A stretch of DNA of 64,000 nt from Nocardiopsis alborubida (GCF_012396365.1 NZ_JAAXPG010000013.1:1-64000), one strand, 5' to 3'; counted from the first letter of the stretch, positions 42,660-51,411 are shown. Program-made: numbers and translations. Notes: a model not told the origin generated them from the letters alone.

Positions 42660-43043
42660 TCAGCGGGTCGGGGAGGGGTGGGGGCCGGGTCGGGGCCCTG
42701 GCGGCGGAGGGGCGGCCGGACCCGGGACGCGCCTGACCGCGGCCAGCACCAGGGTGAGCAGGCCTCCGAGGAAGACCAGTGTGAACACCAGGTGCAGCAG
42801 GTTGGCCGCGGGAGCCATGCCCATGTACAGGGCGTAGAAGCTCCAGATCTGGACCGCCAGGTCGCCGAGGGCGCCGAGGACGAGCAGGGCGCCGCCTGTG
42901 GCCACGAGCTTCCTGCGGTCGGCGGCCACCACGCCGGTGAGGGCGAGCACGGTGATGCCGAAGAGCAGGTAGAGGCCCTCGAAGAACAGGGAGACGAAGG
43001 AGGAGAAGGAGAAGACGGTGTACATGGGAGAGATATCGGACAT
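42660..43043 (-). CDS. small four-helix membrane protein (cassette A, gene 1)
   Basis: A 127-residue protein with about four hydrophobic helices (FSSFVSLFFEGLYLLFGITVL; KLVATGGALLVLGALGDLAV; FYALYMGMAPAANLLHLVF; GGLLTLVLAAV) and a short Pro-rich tail. AGGAAAGG precedes the ATG at six bases. It is the first gene of the pair with 41987-42643, and corresponds in size and topology to 47696-48064. Function unknown. Confidence 0.68.
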   Translation of the reverse strand: MSDISPMYTVFSFSSFVSLFFEGLYLLFGITVLALTGVVAADRRKLVATGGALLVLGALGDLAVQIWSFYALYMGMAPAANLLHLVFTLVFLGGLLTLVLAAVRRVPGPAAPPPPGPRPGPHPSPTR

Positions 43044-43428
43044 CCGGAGCCTTTCCTGGGATGGCGCGCAGGGCCAGACTCTAGCGCCGGGTCGCTCTCC
43101 GGGTCGAGGCGTGTACCGAACGCTTTCACGTGCCCGCGCGCACGGTGCGCGTGCCCGTCGCCGCGGGCGGCCCCGCCGCTGTCCGGGTGCGTGAGGTGGG
43201 ACGGCGGACCCGCCGCGGGAGTTTTCCACAGATCCTTTTCCGCCTGCGGCGATCCCTGCTTCCGCTGAGAGGTACGGCAGAGCGGTCAGAGGAGACGCGG
43301 TGATCGCGACCCGGCCGGAAAGGACAGCGGGCTGTCCGTAACCGGCCTTTTTGCCTAAGAAATCCCGGCTTTCTGGCATGCTGCTCTACGGGTCCTCCAC
43401 CTCCATCACTCATCCCCCAAGGAAAACA
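43044..43428. other. 385-bp divergent gap with repeat
   Basis: No gene seen. It holds repeat copy A (43208-43238). Nearer the LPXTG gene, TTGCCT (43351-43356) and TGGCAT (43374-43379) are 17 bases apart, a weak promoter candidate for that gene. A GTG with an upstream GAGGAG at about 43301 opens only 13 codons and may be a vestigial start. Confidence 0.35.
43208..43238 (+). repeat. 31-bp direct repeat with DnaA-box-like core, copy A
   Basis: The 31 bases are identical to 44546-44576. They contain CCGCGGG followed by TTTTCCACA, which fits the relaxed DnaA-box consensus TTWTNCACA. Similarity continues weakly on both sides for about 100 bases in total. Confidence 0.8.
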
Positions 43429-44427
43429 ATGCGCCTCCTGAGCACCGTCGTCGCGGGTACGGTCATGTCCACCGCGGCCCTGCTCCCTTCCACCGCTCTC
43501 GCTGACCACTTCGGCGTCTCCATCGAGGCGATGAGCTCCCCGTGCGCCCCCGTGACCATCGCGACCAGGTGGTTGGGAGAGGACAGCCCGTACGAGGAGG
43601 AGGCCCGTCTGGTCGTTCTTACCCAGGACGGTGTCGAGACCGCCCCGGTGGGGGAGAGCCTGAGCGTCGAGCCGGAGGACATGTCCGTCCCCCCCACGAG
43701 CACGCGCAGCGGTGAGGTCTACTACCGCGTCTGGGTGGGGCACGAGCACTACTACGGCAATCCGGCGCCGTACGACGAGGAGGCACTCCTCGCTTACCTG
43801 GACGAGGGAGGGTCGCCGCTCGCCGTGGACGTCCCCGGGGTGCCGTGGCGCGTGGCGTCCGCCGGGCCCTGCTCCGAGTACGAGGATCCGCCCACTCCGG
43901 AACCGAGCCCCTCCCTTCCGGACCGGGGGCCCTCTCCGGACCCGACTCCCTCCCATCCGGGCACGGACCCCTCCGCGGAGCCGGAGCCCGCTCCGGCTCC
44001 GGACCCGACCGGAGAGCCGGCCGGCTGGCTCTCCGGCCTTCCGAGCGCCCCCGAGGGTATGAAGCCCGGCCAGTGGTGCGACACCGAGGACCGGCTGGTC
44101 ACCTTGTACGCCTACACCGACACTTCGGCGTTGCAGTGCCAGGACGACAACGGCTGGCGGTGGGTCGAGGTGGGCTCTCCGGAGGAACTCATCGCCTCGC
44201 CCTCCGGCGACCCCACGGCCGCCCCCACCGACCCGCCCTCGCCGACACGGCCCCCCGGCCCCTCCCCCGCGCAGGCCGCACCGCCCGCTGAGGACTCCTC
44301 GAAGAGGCTCCCGGTGACCGGAGCCTCCCTCACCGCCCTGGTGCTGGTGGCGGCCGTGGCCGTCACCGGCGGTCTCGCCGCGCTGTGGGCGGCCCGAGGC
44401 AGGGCCGGAGGCACGCAGACGTTCTGA
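43429..44427 (+). CDS. LPXTG-anchored surface protein
   Basis: A 332-residue exported wall protein. Signal peptide: MRLLSTVVAGTVMSTAALLPSTALA. The mature N-terminal part (about 130 residues) is beta-rich with a Cys pair (SSPCAPV, GPCSEY). A Pro/Ser/Asp repeat linker, a small domain with CDTED and LQCQDDNGWRWVEV, and a second Pro-rich linker follow. The end is a full sorting signal: LPVTG, hydrophobic helix, then Arg-rich tail. Sortase should cleave between T and G and attach it to peptidoglycan. AAGGAA lies before the ATG. No sortase gene is in the window. Ligand or function unknown. Confidence 0.8.
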   Translation: MRLLSTVVAGTVMSTAALLPSTALADHFGVSIEAMSSPCAPVTIATRWLGEDSPYEEEARLVVLTQDGVETAPVGESLSVEPEDMSVPPTSTRSGEVYYRVWVGHEHYYGNPAPYDEEALLAYLDEGGSPLAVDVPGVPWRVASAGPCSEYEDPPTPEPSPSLPDRGPSPDPTPSHPGTDPSAEPEPAPAPDPTGEPAGWLSGLPSAPEGMKPGQWCDTEDRLVTLYAYTDTSALQCQDDNGWRWVEVGSPEELIASPSGDPTAAPTDPPSPTRPPGPSPAQAAPPAEDSSKRLPVTGASLTALVLVAAVAVTGGLAALWAARGRAGGTQTF

Positions 44428-44545
44428 CGGGCCCACCCGGCACCGGTCGGACCCGGCACCGGTCGGACACGCGCCGTCCGGTGCCGACCGCTACCCGAAG
44501 AGCCGTCGGACCGGACACGGGCGTCCGGGCCGTGGCGTCGGGCGC

Positions 44546-44576
44546 ACCCGCCGCGGGAGTTTTCCACAGATCCTTT
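44546..44576 (+). repeat. 31-bp direct repeat with DnaA-box-like core, copy B
   Basis: Identical to 43208-43238. It ends 70 bases before the start of the PEP-utilising enzyme gene, so it may be part of its promoter region. Confidence 0.8.
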
Positions 44577-44646
44577 CCGGCTGTGGCGGCCCCCGCCCCC
44601 GGCGAGGAACATGGGGAGCGGTGGCAGAACAGCCGGAGGTGACGTC

Positions 44647-47112
44647 GTGCTCGTGGTGGAACTGGATCGGATCGACGGGGTGGGGACCGACCTGGTCGGC
44701 GGCAAGGCCGCCGGGCTGGCCGGGGCGATCGCGGCCGGAGAACGCGTGCCGCCGGGTTTCTGCGTCACCACCGAGGCCCACCGCTCCGGGAGGCTGCCGG
44801 AGGAGGAGGTGACCGCCGCCTACGAGGCCCTCGGCGGCGGCCGGGTGGCGGTGCGGTCCAGCGCGACCGCGGAGGACCTGCCGGACGCCTCCTTCGCGGG
44901 ACAGCAGGACACCTACCTCGACGTCGAGGGGGCCGACGACCTCCTCGCGGCCGTCCGCAGGTGCTGGGACTCCCTGTGGACCGACCGCGCCGTCGCCTAC
45001 CGGCGCGACCGGGGCATCGACGACGACGGCGTGCACATGGCCGTCGTCGTGCAGCGCATGCTCGAGCCCCGGGCGGCGGGGGTGCTGTTCACCGCCAACC
45101 CGGTCACCGGCACGCGGGGCGAGACCGTCCTGGACGCCGTTCCCGGCCTCGGGACCGCGGTGGTCGACGGCACGGTCCGGCCCGACCACTACGTCGTGGC
45201 CGTGGACGGCAGGACCGAGGGGCCGGACGACGGATGCCTGTCATCGGCGGAGGTGGCGGCGCTGCACGCCGCCGGGGAGCGGCTCCAGCGTCACTTCGGC
45301 TCGCCGCAGGACGTCGAGTGGGCCCTGGACCGCGACGGAACCCCCTGGATCCTCCAGTCCCGCGCGGTCACCACCCTCTTCCCGCTGCCCGACCACCACG
45401 ACGACGGGCCCCGCGCCTACTTCGAGGTCGGCAACATGCAGGGCATGCTCCGCCCGTTCACCCCGATGGGCCTGTCCGCGCTGGGAATCGTCGCCTCCGC
45501 GTGGCTCGGCTCCCGGAGCACCGGCCCCGACGGCGGGGCCGCGGCGGTGGTCGACGTGGCGGGCAGGTTCTACCTGGACCTCACCCCCTACCTGCGCAAC
45601 CGTTGGATCCGCGGCGCGTTGCCGGGCAGCATGGTCGTCTACGGCCCCCGGGCCGCGGCGGCCGTCCGCTCCCTCCTGGACGACCCCCGGTTCGCCGCGC
45701 GCCCGGGCGGACGGATCAACCCGGTCAGGGCGGTCGGGGCCGTCGCGCGGGCGCTGCCGCTCACCGGCAGGGTCATCGCGGACGCCGTGGCCGCGCTCGT
45801 CGACCCCGACGACGCCAGGCGGCGCTTCCTGCGGGCCGGTGAGCTGCTCCGGCGGCGGGCCGCCCGCGCCCCGGAGCGCGCGCTCACCCCCGCGCAACGG
45901 CTGCGGCACGCGACGGAACTCCAGAACGAGGCCCTGACGGAGGGGATGGTCCCGATGATGGGGCCCCTGTGCGTCGCCATCCTCTCCGCCAGGGCGCCCG
46001 AACTCCTGCTCAGGGGGATCGCCGAACCGGGCGAGGTCGCCGCCGTCCTCGGCGGGATGCCGCACAACGTCACCACGGAGATGGACCTCGCGCTGTGGCG
46101 GCTGGCGGACGGGGCGCGCGGGTACGGCGAGCTGCTCCGGGGCACCCCGCCCGAGGAACTGGCGGACAGGTACCGGGCGGGGACGCTCCCCGACATCGGC
46201 CTCGACTGTTTCCTGGAGAGGTACGGGCACCGCGGCGCCGCCGAGGTCGACGCGGGCGTGCCCCGGTGGTCGGAGGACCCCGCACCCCTGTTCGCGGCGA
46301 TCGCCAACTACCTGCGGGTGAGCGATCCGGAGCAGGAGCCAGGACGGAGGTTCGCCCGGGCCGCGGCCGAGGCCGAACGCGCACGGGACGCGCTGGTCCG
46401 CAGGGCGCTCGCCTCCCGGCCCGTCCGCGCGCGTCTGGCGTCGTTCTCCTTCGACCGTGCGCGCGCCCTGGCCGGGATGCGGGAGTACCCCAAGTTCTCC
46501 TGGCTTTTCGCCATCGCCGAGACGCGTCGGCAACTCCTCCTGGTCGGCGCCGAGATGGCCGGGGCGGGGCGGCTGGACGCGCCCGACGACATCATGTTCC
46601 TTCGCGTTCCGGAGGCACACGCCCTGGTGGAGGGCGCGGACCAGCGCGCGCTCGTCGCCGAGCGCCGCGCCGAGTACCTGCGTGAGCGCAGGCGCCGCCG
46701 GGTGCCTCCGGTCCTGCTTTCCGACGGCACCGACGTGGAGGCCGCACTGCCCGCCCTGCCCTCCGGGCGGGACGGGGAACTCCTCGGCGTGCCCGCATCC
46801 TCGGGGACCGTGACCGGGGTGGCCAGGGTGGTCCACGATCCGGCGGGGGCCGCGCTCGAACCGGGGGAGATCCTGGTGGCCCAGAGCACGGACCCCGGTT
46901 GGACGCCCCTGTTCATGACCGCCGGAGGACTGGTGGTGGAGACGGGGTCCACCATCGCGCACGGGCCGACGGTCGCCCGGGAGTACGGCATTCCCGCCGT
47001 GATCTGTGTTCCCGGGGCGACCGAGGTGATCCGGGACGGGCAGCGGATCACCGTCGACGGTGGTACGGGGATGGTCCGCATGGAGGACGGGGAGAGACCG
47101 GAGGAACCGTGA
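44647..47112 (+). CDS. PEP/ATP-grasp phosphotransferase, rifampin phosphotransferase-like
   Basis: 821 residues. The N-terminal ATP-grasp (PPDK_N-like) domain shows GGKAAGLAGAIAAG, VRSSATAEDLPDASFAGQQ and DVEWALDRDG. A long middle domain (about 270-690) with PFTPMGLSALG follows. The C-terminal swivelling domain is a PEP-utiliser: EILVAQSTDPGWTPLF and GSTIAHGPTVAREYGIP, with phosphorylatable H772. This three-part order with a central substrate domain is that of rifampin phosphotransferase (Rph). A PEP synthase-like role is the alternative. No rifamycin-associated element was found upstream, so antibiotic inactivation is unproven. GTG 44647 has GGAGGT six bases upstream; ATG 44611 is less well placed. 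Confidence 0.75.
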   Translation: MLVVELDRIDGVGTDLVGGKAAGLAGAIAAGERVPPGFCVTTEAHRSGRLPEEEVTAAYEALGGGRVAVRSSATAEDLPDASFAGQQDTYLDVEGADDLLAAVRRCWDSLWTDRAVAYRRDRGIDDDGVHMAVVVQRMLEPRAAGVLFTANPVTGTRGETVLDAVPGLGTAVVDGTVRPDHYVVAVDGRTEGPDDGCLSSAEVAALHAAGERLQRHFGSPQDVEWALDRDGTPWILQSRAVTTLFPLPDHHDDGPRAYFEVGNMQGMLRPFTPMGLSALGIVASAWLGSRSTGPDGGAAAVVDVAGRFYLDLTPYLRNRWIRGALPGSMVVYGPRAAAAVRSLLDDPRFAARPGGRINPVRAVGAVARALPLTGRVIADAVAALVDPDDARRRFLRAGELLRRRAARAPERALTPAQRLRHATELQNEALTEGMVPMMGPLCVAILSARAPELLLRGIAEPGEVAAVLGGMPHNVTTEMDLALWRLADGARGYGELLRGTPPEELADRYRAGTLPDIGLDCFLERYGHRGAAEVDAGVPRWSEDPAPLFAAIANYLRVSDPEQEPGRRFARAAAEAERARDALVRRALASRPVRARLASFSFDRARALAGMREYPKFSWLFAIAETRRQLLLVGAEMAGAGRLDAPDDIMFLRVPEAHALVEGADQRALVAERRAEYLRERRRRRVPPVLLSDGTDVEAALPALPSGRDGELLGVPASSGTVTGVARVVHDPAGAALEPGEILVAQSTDPGWTPLFMTAGGLVVETGSTIAHGPTVAREYGIPAVICVPGATEVIRDGQRITVDGGTGMVRMEDGERPEEP

Positions 47113-47123
47113 CCAGCGGGGGG

Positions 47124-47699
47124 CTAGAAACCGCCTCCGCCGCCTCCACTGTCGGCCCCGCCGCCGTTGTGGCCGCCCCCGCCCCCGTCGTTGGGGGCGC
47201 CTCCGCCGTCGACGGCGTCGCCACGACGGCCGGGACCACCCGCTGCCGCGTGGGCGTTCGGGGTGTACGCGGAGGACCGGCCACGGTCGTACGGGGCGCC
47301 GCCCGGTCGTCCGCCCCGCCGCTCCGGCCGTCGAGCAGCGGTTCCCCGGGGCGCGTGCCGCCGTCCCCGGGAGCTGATCACCGCGCACAGCAGCAGGACG
47401 AGCGCCACCGCGAGCAGCGCGTGGACCCCGATGTCGAGGGCGAACAGCACCGGGAACGGGACCGGCACCTCATCGTTCTCCACCAAGGACGGGAGGAAGA
47501 GGAACCGGAACCAGAGCTCCCGGGCCCCCTGGACGACGCTGAGGAGCACGAGCAGGCCGCCTCCGGTGCGTACGAAGCCGCGCCCGCCGGGAGCCCTCCC
47601 GGCGAGGGTGAGCGCGAGGACCCCCGCCAGCAGCGGGGGGAGCACGACGGTGAGCAGTGTCAGGAGGAACTGCACCAGGTCGGGGCCCTGCTGGGTCAT
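47124..47699 (-). CDS. membrane protein with Gly-rich tail (cassette B, gene 2)
   Basis: A 191-residue protein: about three transmembrane helices in residues 1-110 (VQFLLTLLTVVLPPLLAGVLAL; GLLVLLSVVQGARELWF; HALLAVALVLLLCAVI), then an Arg/Pro-rich stretch and a tail of Gly/Asp/Asn ending in repeated Gly. The build matches 41987-42643. It overlaps its partner by four bases (ATGA) and runs convergent to the Rph-like gene, 11 bases away. Function unknown. Confidence 0.66.
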   Translation of the reverse strand: MTQQGPDLVQFLLTLLTVVLPPLLAGVLALTLAGRAPGGRGFVRTGGGLLVLLSVVQGARELWFRFLFLPSLVENDEVPVPFPVLFALDIGVHALLAVALVLLLCAVISSRGRRHAPRGTAARRPERRGGRPGGAPYDRGRSSAYTPNAHAAAGGPGRRGDAVDGGGAPNDGGGGGHNGGGADSGGGGGGF

Positions 47700-48064
47700 C
47701 GCCGGGCCTCCTCGTGCGGTCCGTCGAAGGGGGAGAACGACGGAGGGGGCGGCCCGGCCCGCGACGTCCTCCGGCTGGCGGCCAGGACCAGCAGGAGCAT
47801 GCCCGCGCCGAGGAGGGCCGCGGACAGGTGGTACGACGCGCCCGTGATCAGCGCGGTGGTCCCGGAGTCCGCCACCTGTTCGCGCACCCAGGGGGAGAAG
47901 AGCTGGTCGAGCAGGGACAGGACGGAGGAGGCCAGCAGCGCCGCCGCGCCCAGTCCGGTGAGCGCACGGCGCTCCGGCGCGGCGGCCAAGCAGCAGACCA
48001 GCGCGAGGACGCCCACCAGCAGAAGGAGGAGCGGTCCGATCAGGTAGGGCAGGTGGAGGTTCAC
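47696..48064 (-). CDS. small membrane protein (cassette B, gene 1)
   Basis: A 122-residue protein with three to four hydrophobic helices (YLIGPLLLLLVGVLALVCC; LTGLGAAALLASSVLSLL; HLSAALLGAGMLLLVLAA) and a short tail with PPPPSFSPF. GTG 48064 is chosen because AGAGGA lies before it; the frame upstream to 48319 has no coding character. It is coupled to the gene at 47124-47699 and is the counterpart of 42660-43043. Confidence 0.64.
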   Translation of the reverse strand: MNLHLPYLIGPLLLLLVGVLALVCCLAAAPERRALTGLGAAALLASSVLSLLDQLFSPWVREQVADSGTTALITGASYHLSAALLGAGMLLLVLAASRRTSRAGPPPPSFSPFDGPHEEARR

Positions 48065-48442
48065 TGCGGTCCTCTGGGTGGGGGAGTGGGCGGGGGCCAC
48101 AGCGCGGTGCGCGTCCGCGCCGCGGGAGAACCTACCCGCCCGAGGGGCGTCCGAGGCGGCCGCGGCCGCTTGTGGCCAGTTCCGTGGGTCCCTCGTGAAC
48201 GGCCGGGAGCGGCGCGGTCCCCGCCCCGTCTCTCCCAGAGCACCCGCGATCGCCTCCCGCGGGGGCACGCGGTCGATCGTGGTCACGGAGGGTGGGAGCG
48301 GGGAACCCCTGTGTGGCAAGGCATGGGGGTTATGTGTAGAGGTCGGTCATTTGTCCGCTTCAGTGGGATGTAACCTTAGCCTTGCCTTACTAAGCCAAGC
48401 CTTGCCGAACTTCCGGCGGGGCCTCCCCTGTCTGGAGCCGTC
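48065..48442. other. 378-bp divergent gap with iron box
   Basis: No gene seen. It separates cassette B from the siderophore operon. The last 100 bases are AT-richer and contain the iron box described separately. Confidence 0.4.
48376..48393 (+). promoter_or_regulatory. DtxR/IdeR-type iron box
   Basis: TTAGCCTTGCCTTACTAA has TTAG/CTAA ends and, on the other strand, reads TTAG-TAAGGC-AAGGCTAA, close to the DtxR/IdeR consensus (TTAGGTTAGSCTAACCTAA) but one base shorter. It lies 50 bases before the siderophore-binding protein gene, so the importer is probably repressed when iron is plentiful. Confidence 0.6.
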
Positions 48443-49390
48443 GTGACCCCACGTGCCACAGCCCTGTTCTCCCTCGTCCCCGCCTCGGCCCTGCTCCTGG
48501 CCGGGTGCTCGACCGAGACGGAGGCGGACACCGCGGACGCGGCCGAGACGGTCGTCGTCGCGGCCGAGAACGGCGAGGTCGAGATCCCCCGCGACCCCGC
48601 GACCGTCGTCGTCTTCGACAACGCCCAGCTCGACATCCTCGACGCCCTCGGCGTGGACGTGGCGGGCATCCCCTCCTCCGAGGTCGTCCCGGACCTCTTC
48701 GCCGACTACGCCGAGAACGAGGACGTGGCCGACGTCGGCTCCCTGTTCGAGCCGGACTTCGAGGCCGTCGCCGCGCTCGACCCGGACGTGATCATCAGCG
48801 GCGGCCGCAGCTCCGCCGTGACCGGCGAACTGGCCGAGATCGCCCCCACCATCGACATGTCCCTCGACTCCGCCGACGCCCTCGGCAGCGTCTCCGAGCG
48901 CACCACCGCCTACGGCGAGATCTTCGACAGGGTGGAGGAGGCCGAGGCCCTCGTCGCCGAGCTGGAGGACCGCGTCGAGGAGGTCGGCGCCAAGGTCGCC
49001 GAGGCGGGCGACGGCCTCGTCCTCATGGCCAACGCCGGTGAGGTCAGCGCCTACGGCCCCGGCTCCCGCTTCGGCTTCTTCTACGACGCGCTGGGCCTGG
49101 AGCCCTCCATCGAGATCGACAACGGGGAGTCCCGCCACGGAGAGGTCCTGTCCTTCGAGGCCCTGGCCGAGGCCGACCCCGACTGGCTCTACGTGATCGA
49201 CCGCGACAACGCCATCGGCGAGGAGGGCGCCTCCCCCGCCGAGCAGGTGCTCGACAACGACCTCGTCGACCGCACCACCGCCGCGCGGGAGGACCAGGTC
49301 CTCTACCTGGACTCCGCGGAGATGTACCTGGTCGGAGGCATCCAGGCGCACCTCAACGCGATCGACGACATCGACGCCGCCCTCTCCTGA
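48443..49390 (+). CDS. siderophore ABC transporter substrate-binding lipoprotein
   Basis: A 315-residue lipoprotein (lipobox LLLAGC) of the FecB/FepB/YclQ class III binding proteins. It has the two alpha-beta lobes linked by one long helix (RVEEAEALVAELEDRVEEVG); DPDVIISGGR and DPDWLYVIDRDNAIGEEG match YclQ/CeuE-like proteins that bind catecholate or petrobactin-type ferric siderophores. GTG 48443 has GGAG five bases upstream. It is the first gene of a four-gene import operon behind an iron box. Confidence 0.88.
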   Translation: MTPRATALFSLVPASALLLAGCSTETEADTADAAETVVVAAENGEVEIPRDPATVVVFDNAQLDILDALGVDVAGIPSSEVVPDLFADYAENEDVADVGSLFEPDFEAVAALDPDVIISGGRSSAVTGELAEIAPTIDMSLDSADALGSVSERTTAYGEIFDRVEEAEALVAELEDRVEEVGAKVAEAGDGLVLMANAGEVSAYGPGSRFGFFYDALGLEPSIEIDNGESRHGEVLSFEALAEADPDWLYVIDRDNAIGEEGASPAEQVLDNDLVDRTTAAREDQVLYLDSAEMYLVGGIQAHLNAIDDIDAALS

Positions 49391-49394
49391 TCCG

Positions 49395-50420
49395 GTGACG
49401 TCCACGACCACCGCCACGCCCGGGGAGCGGAGCGGCAGCCCCTCCCCGGGCGGGCGCGCCCCGCGCCTCGTCCTCGTCCTGGCCGCGCTCGCGGTCCTGG
49501 CACTGTCCGCGGCCAGCCTGTTCGTCGGGGCCAGCGACATCACCCCGGCCCGGCTGCTGAGCGACCCGGAGTCCTGGGAGCTGTTCCTGGTCAGCCGGGT
49601 CCCGCGCACCCTGGCGCTGCTGCTGGCCGGTGCCGCGGTGAGCGTCGCGGGCCTGATCATGCAGCTGCTCACCCAGAACCGCTTCGTGGAGCCCTCCACG
49701 GCGGGAACGGTGCAGTCGGCCGCCCTCGGCATCCTGCTGGTCACCCTCCTCCTCCCCGGCGCGCCGCTGCCGGTGAAGATGACCGCGGCCTGCGTCACCG
49801 CGCTCCTGGGCACCGCACTGTTCCTCGGCGTGCTCCAGCGCGTCGCCCTGAAGTCCTCGCTGGTCGTGCCGCTGGTCGGCATCATGCTCGGCGCGGTGAT
49901 CAGCTCGGTCACCACCTTCGTCGCCCTGCGCCACGACCTCCTCCAGACCCTCTCCGTCTGGCAGTCCGGCGACTTCTCCGGGGTCATGCGGGGCCGCTAC
50001 GAGCAGCTGTGGCTGGTCGGCCTCCTCGCCCTGGCCGCCTACCTCATCGCCGACCGCCTGACCGTCGCCGGGCTCGGCCGCGACATCGCTGTCAGCGTCG
50101 GACTCAACCACCGCACCGTCATGGCCCTGGGCGTCGGGATCGTCGCCGTCGTCAGCGGCGTGGTGGTGTCCGTCGTCGGCAGCCTGCCCTTCCTCGGCCT
50201 CATCGTGCCCAACCTGGTCAGCATGGCGGTCGGCGACCACGTGCGCCGGGGGATCCCCTGGGTCTGCCTGCTCGGCGGCGGCGTCCTCGTGCTCTGCGAC
50301 ATCCTCTCCCGGGTCATCCGCACGCCCTTCGAGATCCCCGTGGGCAGCGTCCTGGGCGTCGTGGGCGCGGTCGTGTTCCTGTCCATGCTGCTGCGGAGGA
50401 GTCCCCATGCCGGTCGCTGA
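49395..50420 (+). CDS. FecCD-family siderophore ABC permease 1
   Basis: A 341-residue membrane permease with about nine to ten helices. The FecCD signature is seen in SRVPRTLALLLAGAAVSVAGLIMQLLTQNRF and in GSLPFLGLIVPNLV (the region contacting the ATPase). It starts four bases after the binding protein and overlaps the second permease by 14 bases, giving a tightly coupled BtuC-type heterodimer with the next product. Confidence 0.9.
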   Translation: MTSTTTATPGERSGSPSPGGRAPRLVLVLAALAVLALSAASLFVGASDITPARLLSDPESWELFLVSRVPRTLALLLAGAAVSVAGLIMQLLTQNRFVEPSTAGTVQSAALGILLVTLLLPGAPLPVKMTAACVTALLGTALFLGVLQRVALKSSLVVPLVGIMLGAVISSVTTFVALRHDLLQTLSVWQSGDFSGVMRGRYEQLWLVGLLALAAYLIADRLTVAGLGRDIAVSVGLNHRTVMALGVGIVAVVSGVVVSVVGSLPFLGLIVPNLVSMAVGDHVRRGIPWVCLLGGGVLVLCDILSRVIRTPFEIPVGSVLGVVGAVVFLSMLLRRSPHAGR

Positions 50421-51411
50421 GCGCGGTGCGGTCCCCGCCCGCGACGCCGCCCCCGTCCGCCGCGTCCCGCCCCGGGTGCGGATCGCGCTGCTGGCCGCGG
50501 CCGCCGCCGCCCTCACCGCCGCGTACCTGACCTACGGGGTGACCGGCAACGTCGCCTACGTGGTCGAACGCCGCTCGACCGTCGTCCTCACCATGTTCGT
50601 GGTGGCCTTCGCGGGCGCGGTCTCCACGGTCCTGTTCCACACCGTCACGGACAACCGCATCCTCACCCCCTCCATCATGGGGATGGAGTCGCTGTTCGTC
50701 CTGGTGCAGACCTGTCTGGTCTTCGCGCTCGGCGCCGCGGGCCTGAGCGCGCTGCCGCCGGTGGCGGCGTTCCTGGCGCAGAGCGCCCTGATGGTGCTCT
50801 TCGCGCTGCTGCTGTTCAAGCGCCTGTTCACCGGCGGGATCGGCAGCCTGCACCTGACGCTGCTGGTCGGCATCGTCCTGGGCGTGCTGTTCACCAGCCT
50901 CTCCCAGCTCATGCAGCGGCTGCTCGACCCCAACGAGTTCACCGCCCTCCAGACCCGCCTGTTCGCCCGGCTGACCCGCGCCGACCCCGGCCTGCTGCCG
51001 TGGGCGGCGGCCGTCGCCGTGCTCGCGGGCCTGTACGTGTGGCGTCGGCACCGGACGCTGGACGTGCTCGCGCTCGGCCGGGACACCGCCGTGAACCTGG
51101 GCGTGGACCACACCCGCGAGGCCGTCCGGATCCTCATGACCGTCGCCCTGCTCACCGCGGTCTCCACCGCGCTGGTCGGGCCGATGACCTTCTTCGGGTT
51201 CATGGCCGCCACCCTCGCCTACCAGGTCGCCGGGCGCCACGAGCACCGGTACGTCGTCCCGGTGGCCTTCCTCGTGGGGCTGTGCGCCCTGGCGGGCGGA
51301 CAGTTCGTCCTCGAACACCTCCTCGGGCACGCGGGCACGCTCAGCGTCGTCATCGAGTTCACCGGCGGCGCCCTGTTCCTGTACCTGCTGATGCGAAAGG
51401 CCGCGCGTTGA
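50407..51411 (+). CDS. FecCD-family siderophore ABC permease 2
   Basis: A 334-residue partner permease with the same fold: RRSTVVLTMFVVAFAGAVSTVLF, GIVLGVLFTSLSQLMQRLLDPNEF, and the cytosolic coupling segment GPMTFFGFMAATLAYQ. About ten hydrophobic segments are visible. Its start overlaps the first permease and its stop overlaps the TTG start of the ATPase (TTGA), so all four proteins are co-translated. Confidence 0.9.
   Translation: MPVAERGAVPARDAAPVRRVPPRVRIALLAAAAAALTAAYLTYGVTGNVAYVVERRSTVVLTMFVVAFAGAVSTVLFHTVTDNRILTPSIMGMESLFVLVQTCLVFALGAAGLSALPPVAAFLAQSALMVLFALLLFKRLFTGGIGSLHLTLLVGIVLGVLFTSLSQLMQRLLDPNEFTALQTRLFARLTRADPGLLPWAAAVAVLAGLYVWRRHRTLDVLALGRDTAVNLGVDHTREAVRILMTVALLTAVSTALVGPMTFFGFMAATLAYQVAGRHEHRYVVPVAFLVGLCALAGGQFVLEHLLGHAGTLSVVIEFTGGALFLYLLMRKAAR

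Noticed and set aside
43221..43230. Chromosomal replication origin based on DnaA-box-like sequences
   Set aside because: Only one box per repeat copy is present, with no dnaA/dnaN genes and no cluster of boxes.
44428..44646. Rifamycin-associated element upstream of the Rph-like gene
   Set aside because: I looked for the 19-base inverted repeat typical of RAE and found only the 31-base repeat, which is different.
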